Assembly: GCA_023634235.1 (NCBI GenBank)
Contig: JAMKCF010000020.1
Span: 62,001 to 126,000, forward strand
Direction: 5' to 3'
Length of the DNA stretch: 64,000 nucleotides
Origin: Pisaster brevispinus
Taxonomy: Eukaryota > Echinodermata > Asteroidea > Forcipulatida > Asteriidae
A program made the position numbers and the translations under genes. The notes under the pieces were generated by a model that did not search any database, had not been told where the DNA came from, and saw only the letters and a list, made by a program, of their open reading frames with translations. Positions 25,201 through 34,200 of this stretch are shown here, piece after piece. Positions within the stretch are counted from its first letter, which is position 1. The number at the start of each line of letters is the position of its first letter.

Positions 25201-28200
25201 TACTAAATTTTAATACGATTATGCTTTCATTACGTAACCTGATTTCGAGTTGGTCTCAACGGAATCTTACGATGCTTGTCAGAATCACTGTTGTCAAACA
25301 TTTACTTTTGTCTAAGCTTACTTTTCTTATTTTAACTATCCCTGATCCGCCTGTAAGTATTGTTAACAACTAAGCTCTATGTTATTTCATGTTATTTGGA
25401 GGGGAAATGACTGGGTTAGTAGAAATCAATTGGTTTAAGATTACTGCCAAGGAAGGCCTGGTATGATAGATTGTAGAGATTACATGTAGCTCTCAAAATC
25501 ACTTGGCTCTGCAGACTCCTAGTTTCTGACAATGGTTGTGGTTGGGTTCGTTTCTTTTAGTAGATTATGGAATTTTCTGGGATGTTTGTTTTCAAAGGAG
25601 TCTGAAATTGTTTTACGCATAACAACAAAAATCCATATTGTAACCCCTGGAGGAACGTTTTAACATCCTGGTCAAAATTCACCCCGGCACATACCCCAGA
25701 GACTGCAGCTGAAGATATTTTGACCAATACTCTGTGGCATAATGACAAAATAACGTTGACAAAAAATGCATTGATTACAAACATTGGGAGTCCGCAGGAG
25801 TCAACTATGTCTATAATCTTGTAGACCATAACTTGACACTTTTGCCATAAATGTTTTCAGAAACAAGTTTATTATTAGAACGAATTTCTTCGAATATTGG
25901 GGTGTGGTCAGAGCCATCAAATCGGCTTAACCGAATATTGAAATGGACCATTCAACTTCCTTTCATTCTATTCAATTTCAAGGCCCTTTAGAGGGATAAG
26001 AAAAGCTCTAGTCGAATCCTAAAAGTTCTGACCTAAGGAAAGTAACTTATACACTCATTTCTAAATGAAACTTTACTTGCAAATAAACTAAAGTTTTTCT
26101 AAATGGTTGTTAATATTTAAACTTCTTTTAACCGCACACTAGACACTAGACTGAGATGGTTTCAATACAATTTAATACACAGAGTTCTGGGCATGAACAA
26201 TTTTCTTTTCAAAATCTAAAAATTTAACACTAATTTATGTACTATTTGTAACAATGATAAGGAGATTCTAATTCCTTCATTTTGCTCATGTGCTATAATC
26301 TCTTTTTGAAGCGCAGTTGTTCCATGGATTAAGGATAAAACAAATTTTAACATCATCCCAGACAATGAAGCAGTTTTGTTTGGTTAAACCAGCTTTAAGT
26401 GTAAAGCAATAAATCTTATTCTATTAATTTGCCATTTTCATCCAGAACCCCGTTCTTGGTATTAAACGGACACAATGTGGTTCCCACCGGATGTGGCCCA
26501 AGTCAATTGTCAAAGAGTGTAGTTTGCTACATCGGGCGTGATGTAGCGTATGCCAGCAAAAAGGTAGCTTTGATGGACAACAGGGAGGCACTGCCAAGCA
26601 GCTCAAAAGGGGGTTCTGTTAGTGTGGATAGAACACTAAAGAGATACCAAGCTAGCAGCAGTTTACGAACTGGGAGCAAGAAACAAACATGACCTTGACA
26701 AGCTGCCCGAGGGTTCAAATGTCCGAAACTGAGGACCCGTCTGCGAAACCACCATGAACAGCCGGTAATTCTTAATGGTGCATGCATTAAGGTTGAGCTC
26801 AAATAGATATACAAGAAAGTCTGCCACTTCCCCTAAAGTAGTATTGGGGGGATATAGAGACTGTGTCCTACACCATTTGTAGAAGTGACGTAGTCTGCTG
26901 TTGTACCCCCCCTCGGATAGAAGCCCTTCTGCTGCATGCTGCAATGGACGCAGCATGTTGAGAAAGTCCCGCTGAGCAGAGGGACTGCGTGATAGAACCC
27001 AGCACATCAGGTGGAGATCCTGGGATGCTGGGTGCAGAAAACCCAAGCTGGATTGGAATAAAATGTCTGCCCTGACGAGGCTGCCAAGGTCACAAAGGGG
27101 CTATGAGGAAAATTTGACAGTCCTCCTGCTTCAACTTGGTGAAGACTCGCTGTATCAGTGAGAAGGGAGGGAAAGCATTTGCTAACAGACCGTCCCACTG
27201 GATTGACAGCACATCCCTCTGCCATGCGTTGGGGTCTGGGCCCCTTGTGCAATATATGGGAAGCTGATGGTTGAACCGTGAAGCAAACAGATCGACGTGA
27301 GGACGATCTATGAGCCGGAAGAGGGATTGAGTGATCTGCGGGCGAAGATTTCCACTCGGAGAGATCCAACCTCTGGACAGGGCATCGGATGTTACGTTCT
27401 CCTCCCCAGGGAGGTGAACAGCTGAAAGAGAGACACTGTACAGTATGCACCAGTGGAGGAGCTCCCATGTGTGGGCGCACAGCTGGGCTGACCAAGTGCC
27501 CCCTTGATGCTTGATGAAGGCCACTACTGTGGCGTTGTCGCTCTGAATCAGTACCGCATAGGTTACTGCCGAGGCCTGGTGTTCGGAGCCCCAGCAGCCT
27601 GTTGCTAGATGGGGGTGGAGGGTGGCCCCCAGCACGATAGGAGGCACGCCCCTTTGTCAGATTGGCCTGGTCAAGCTACCATTGAAGGTTGGGAATCAGC
27701 CAGGGTGAGGTTAACACAGGGTGTTTGATGTAGTGCAGACTGGGCCTGTAAAAGGACAGCAGGTGTAATTGAATGGGGCGCATGTAAAAGCCTGCAGAAG
27801 TTGCCAACGCCACAAGGCTGGCCATGAGACCCAGTAGGCGAAGCCAGGCCCGCACCGGGGCCACTGTTGTGGTGAGAAAAATGGACACACTTTGTTGAAG
27901 GTTCAGTAATTGATCCCCTTAAGGGCGGGCCAGTCCCACCCGAAGATCGAGGGATGCCCCCAGAAACTTTTGGAACTGGGATGGGACTGGATAGGACTTC
28001 TTGGCATTGATGATGAAGCCAAGGGCAAGTGCCTCCTCCTTATACATACTCACGTACCTGGTTGCTAGTGGAAAAGTCCAAAATTGCGCGATGTCTTAGA
28101 ATTCAGGCGATGACGATCTAAAAAACTCTCTCAAATAGATTCTTCTCCTTTGTCAAAATCACTCTGGTCACGTTTACATTATTCCAAATGAAAACAAGAT

Positions 28201-31200
28201 ACCAGAGAAGTAATCACAGTCGATATGGTGATAAAATGAGGGTACAAATCAGCAGATGATGCTCAGCTTGGACAGCGAAACATTCACCAGCAAGCATGAA
28301 TAAGGTCAAATGTTGCACTAAACACAACGAGGGCTTTAGGTCACGTGGCCACACACACCAGGTGACCTTTGTAACAATTCTGCTTATTGGAAGAAACCTT
28401 AGAAGAAAAATGATCACTGGGTTTCTGACCAATCACCATGGATCTTATATGAGTGGACGGGGAATTTCATCTTCTTTCAAAAACCGTTCACCCCTTTGCG
28501 ACACGACGTCGATTTATCCGGTCACGTCCGGATAAACAACGCGGGGTAGCACATTTAGGGTCACATTTCTGTTCTCTCCATAGACAATTGCCATCGAATG
28601 CCCAAGTTTGAAAGAAAAATGATCACTGGTTTTGTGACTTTACTTAGTAAAACATACATGATCATGAAGCTAGAATAATGAACTTTGAGAATCCATTCAC
28701 CCCTTTTTGTGGCGATTACCCGTTCTAAAGATACATGTGTTTTAGTGGGGAAAACGTGCTAAAACCATGATGATTTACGTGTTAAAGCCTCTGTGGACGT
28801 TTCCGGGCGAGCAGATGCGGGCTAGTTTTCATTATGCTAATTAGGGGGAAAAATCAATTACTGGGTAACTAAAGGACAAAAATAACTCTAGACAATAGCT
28901 GGGCAAGTAAAGAGGTCACTTAGATGCAAAAATTGGTGGGAAATGCACGGAAAATATTGGTTAATTAACCTTAGATGGTGTGGTATGAACAATTGGTCCT
29001 TTCAAGCCTGTTGCGTAGAGTCAGGGGGGGGTAAACGCAATTAAGGGTTAACATGTGAAAAGGTGACCTTATATAAGGCATTGTTGATGCTTTCTCTTGC
29101 AAACTGCGGCAACAATTTAATTAAGGGGTTTTTGTGTGTCTACCAGGTTTGTCGTTTGTTATCGTAGATCAAAAGTGCGCTCCTGAATTTGTAAAGGCAA
29201 GACTGCCAAGCCTATGGTGTCAAGGTTAATCAACATTACACTGAAAGTTTGTATTTCCTTTAAAGAGATAATATGGCATTGGTTTGGGGAAGTTAATTTA
29301 TTCAAACCAGACCATTAGTTAGAAACACACTCTTCTCAACCAAACTGGAAATATCAGAAAAATTAATGTTCATCACATCTTAGTATAATGCAACAAGTTA
29401 AAGCTTTATGTTTTGTCAAAGACTTTGTTCAAGGTTCTCATCAGGCTCACTTCATTGATTTATATGACCATTTATTAGGTACTATTTTCTCAACTTTAAG
29501 ACTGTTCGAAAACCTTTCAATGTTTCTCAGTAGAACTAAACTTGCTTTGAACTTCAAAACCAATAGGTTTAAAGACTGACTCATTCATAGTTTGTTTCTC
29601 TAATTTAGTGATGTATTTTTTCATTTATTTATTTAGTAACGATTGTGTCCTTTGCTTTAGCATATATCAACCATCCAAACGTTTGTTTATCCAGAGGCTG
29701 AACCTCCAATGGGCAGACATGTTTCATTGCCCATTTCTTTCTATCTTTATACCATAAGTTCAATGACAATTTTCATCAAAACTTTCCATAATTACTCCTT
29801 ATTTCACCATTACAATCTATGTACATGATGCAACAAAAACAATTTTAAAAACTGGAATTTTATGGTTCTAGTTTGTTTTCTCACTTTTGAAAATTTCCTA
29901 CAAGATCCCTAATTAAAAATCCTTCTAAAATTTACACAAAGTTTGTGTTGACACCACCAACAACAAGTTTGGCAGCATTTTTACATTCTAAGATTGTTTC
30001 CGTTAGAGCGTCATTGTATTTATAAAGCATTTCAAGAACTCTTTTTGGGTAAACAAAACTAAGCGTTGGTCTCAGCTTGGTCAGATTGCAGTTTTGGTGG
30101 TCTAATTTACTGGGTCCTCATGAGGTACTGTTGTAAACACTGAGACAAAATTATTATCAATTTTTTTATAGATAAAACTGGGTCATATATTTTAAAGGAC
30201 TTGTAGAATTATTAAAGGGCTTTCAGATGATGCAATGATAACTTATATACCACGTTTGGTTATTAAGATTGGGAATTTTAAGTGAAGTTTTAAACTCTGG
30301 TTTTGTCGAAAATTTAAGGTCACATGGGGTCACATGTTGTGTAAGATTATTTTGTACAGAGCATCAGGAGCTTTCATATGGTGCATTCATTTCAAATTTA
30401 TAGCATTTGGAGTTCAATAGAAAAGAAATTTTGAAACATTAACACTAATTGTATAAGCCTTTGATTTAGATTAGCTACACTTTAAGGTACAAGTAAAGTG
30501 TAAAACCTTTACTACTTGCAAAATTGCAAAAGAAGGCTCAGAGATAAGAAGACAACACAGAAAAACAACACAGTACAGCAACATTTGGTTTTCAGATGAT
30601 GGCCTAATAATTTTTTTTTTAAATAAAATACGCCCGGGGTTCATGCTGTTGTTTCAGATGCCTCCAGTGAGTGCGGTGCATGTGATATTGAAAAATATGA
30701 GCCATTCAATTACATTTCTTTTTTCCGAATAAGTTGACCCTATACTGTTGATGTTTTCTACGACAAACCGCCACACAAATTTAATTAAGGAGTTTTTCTG
30801 TGTATACGAGGTTTGTAATTTGTTATCAGGAACCCTATTGTGCTCCTGAATTTAAAAAGGCAAGACTGCCAAGGTTCAGAGTATGTAAGTATAGACCAAC
30901 ACTATCGTGCTTTGTCATACAATCCGGGTCAACAGACACGTACATGTTGACATCCGGTTTTGGCCAGATGCATAGGTTAAAATGTGCACAAATTGGAGCA
31001 GGATCAGTTATCTAAAAACTGGTGCAAAATTGATGGTGAAATATTACTATAGTTTTTTTTATTAAGAATTTTTCACAATTTTCAAATTGTCAAGGTCAAA
31101 AAGGGTCACTATTGGTGTTGTGTTTGATGAAATATCACCGACTTTCCAATGATGTATAAATTGTAAAAAACATGTGATTCATGAGTTATGAAGTTTTCAA

Positions 31201-34200
31201 TGTTTAAACTTTGATTTAATGTTATTCAATACCTTTTACATCATCATGACATCATCAAGTTTGTGTGATCTTGATTTAGGTTAAATTGTCTGATGAGATT
31301 CAATGTTAAATTCATTTCAAATCTTGAGTTATGCACCCAAAATATTTTTGGGGTAACTTTTTACCTTATGGTACAACCGGAAGTCAACATCCCAAGGTCA
31401 CAAGTGGGCAAAATGTTTACAATGTACGCCTTTTATTTGGCTTTCAAATTTGTCTATATAGAATATTTTGAGGGCCTACAGAATTTTAATAAGGCCGACA
31501 CCCTAATTTCTTCCCATTTAGTGTTGTGCACGCAGACAATTTTAAACTGAATTTCAGGAGTTTTTATACAACTCTTTTTATCAAGCGAAACCATAGATGC
31601 AAAAGACAACACAATTACCACAAAAACTGCTACTTTTTGGCAGGTTGGAGGATTTTGCCTCTCTTTGTATATAAAATAACCAAAATTTACCATATTTGTA
31701 CAATATATATATATATATTTTTTTTGCAATGACACAGGAAATAATTTTATACAATTTGTACTTCATGAGCTCACTGTTGAGCCTACTAGTTGAGCCTGAA
31801 ACTGTTTGTACTTGTAATCTAGTTTCTTAAACAGAACACTAAAAGCCATTATGTTGGCCATATTAAATTCCATGTATGCATTTTAGGAAAAGGTGATACT
31901 TTAGGACTGTTTTTTTTTTAATTAATCACAATAGGTAATGTTTTTAACTTGGATACAACCAACCCTCACTAGAATGTGGCACAACAGTGGCATTTGCAGT
32001 CATACACAAGTTTGTACCTAGAATAGGGTCAATATTTATATACATCAAGTTTTTATTGGAGACCTGGAAGTCCTAGAAGTCCTAGTCCTAGACCAAGGAA
32101 GTCCTAGTCCTAGCCAAGACCAAGACCGAGACCTTGATATCCGAGACAAAGACCGAAACCAGCCATCCCAAGACTGAGACGAGCCCTTCTGAGACCGAGA
32201 TCAAGACCACGAACAAGGTATTCGAGACCGAGATCAAGACCAATACCAAGGTATCTGAGACCAAGATCAAGACCATATTCTAGGCATCTGAGACCGAGAC
32301 CAAGGTATCCAAAAAAAAAAATCAATACCTAGACCATCGTATCTGAGACGGAGATCAAGACCGAGACCAAGGTATCCAAGACCGAGACCTAGACCAAGTG
32401 CACATACAAATCCTCACTATTCACAAAGAGCCACATATCTTAAAATGTTAAATTTTAGATTACTACAGGAAAGGGCCTTTATCTCAATAACTGCAATTTG
32501 CATTTTCACGAAGAGCCACAGGTCCCAAATTGCATTGTTATACATTGCAACAGAAACGCGTAAATGTAGGTCAAATTGTTTTTCGGGTTTCACAAAGAGC
32601 CACAAATATCAGTGTGCGCGTGATCACGTGACATGCGCCCCTTTCCTATGTAAAAACATGTTAACCAAGTAGGACATCTCACGTTTTAGGTTTCACGAAG
32701 AGACTTGTACCTTTGACTAATTACTATGGTAACTAGCCAATAAATTTAAAGAAATTCGTTAGCCAATGGAGAGGTTAAACTTATAGATAATCATGTGTGA
32801 CCCGCTCTGCAAAAAAGGTCACATGTATACAGTGTAGTGCACCGATTGGTCAATAGGCGCACGGTTGAGCGCGCACATGCGCCGTGAATGGGATTGGTTG
32901 TTTATTCACTGTCAGGTGACTGCCACGTGACTGTTTATAATGTGTGTGCCACACAAAAACACAGCGCAATACCTGTCAATTCTGTCCAACTCCACTGACT
33001 TGTCTTGCTCTGAGAGTAAATATTTTTAACATTATTTACAATTTTAGCCAAAATATCTTGTTTTAAGCAACAGGTTTTCTAAAAAGTTTTCAAAAAATAT
33101 TTGCTTAAGTATGGGTTCGAAGGATCAGTGTCTGGCTGAAGCTTTAAATGATCTCAGAGACACAAGACAGACACAATTACTTTGTTAACTGTCGATGTGA
33201 AAATGATGTGAAAACGATGTTGATTCAGAAACCGATTCGGTATCTGATTCCACATCGCCATTTTCAGAAGAAGATAACTAAAGATCGACCCTGACAGCAA
33301 AATGTTAACCCAAAGATTATTTCAAAATTGATTATTTAACTTTAGTTCGGTTCTAGAAGGCAAACCATGTTGACTGTGCTAGATTAAATAGAAGGAAATA
33401 TTAAATTTCTAAACTTTTTAATTTTTATAAAAAAACTTTAAATTTGTACCCCAAAAACAGTTTTAATCCGAAAAAGCGAGCTGACCTAGTACTTATATAG
33501 CCATTGTTCATTTGTTGAACTTTAAGAAAAAGTTAAATTCACCAAAAAAGGTCTAAACTCTTCGAAATAATGCTCAAGTGTGTGTTTGCTGTTTTAAAAT
33601 TAGCAAAAAATGATAAGAATTAGCACAGTATGCAAATTAATTATAAAAAATTGTGATATAGTGCATTACATGAAATGAAAAGTATGTTGTACTTAAAAAG
33701 TAATAACAAACACTTGGTGAAATTTTCAGATGAATAGTCTAACGGGAACGTACTCGTTGCTAGGGACTTTCATAAGGTAACTTGGTATTAAAATACTTTA
33801 AAATACACTGTAAAGTTTAAAAGGCTGTTTCTCCATAACATATTTTGACCAAAATGGCAAGTATTTGTTTATGCTTCAAACCAAAAGTCTATGCTTCAAA
33901 CCAAAAGATAACATCTTATGATTGCTGGCAGCTAGAATGACAGCTTTAAAACATAGGGATTCTTTAACATAGGTAGGATTTGAAACTTTTCATGGTGGAA
34001 GTATAACTAAGTAAGGTTTGCGGTAACACCATATGGAAATCTCTTTTGAGTTGTGTAGGTTCTGAAAAGAATGACTCAAACGACTCAACATTTCGATCAG
34101 TATGCTCTGATCGTCTTCAGAAGAATGCTGGACTCTGTTGCTGGATGCTGCTTAAGTACTGATTTGAAGGGGATTAACTGGTAGCTGGGCTTGGCTTGGT

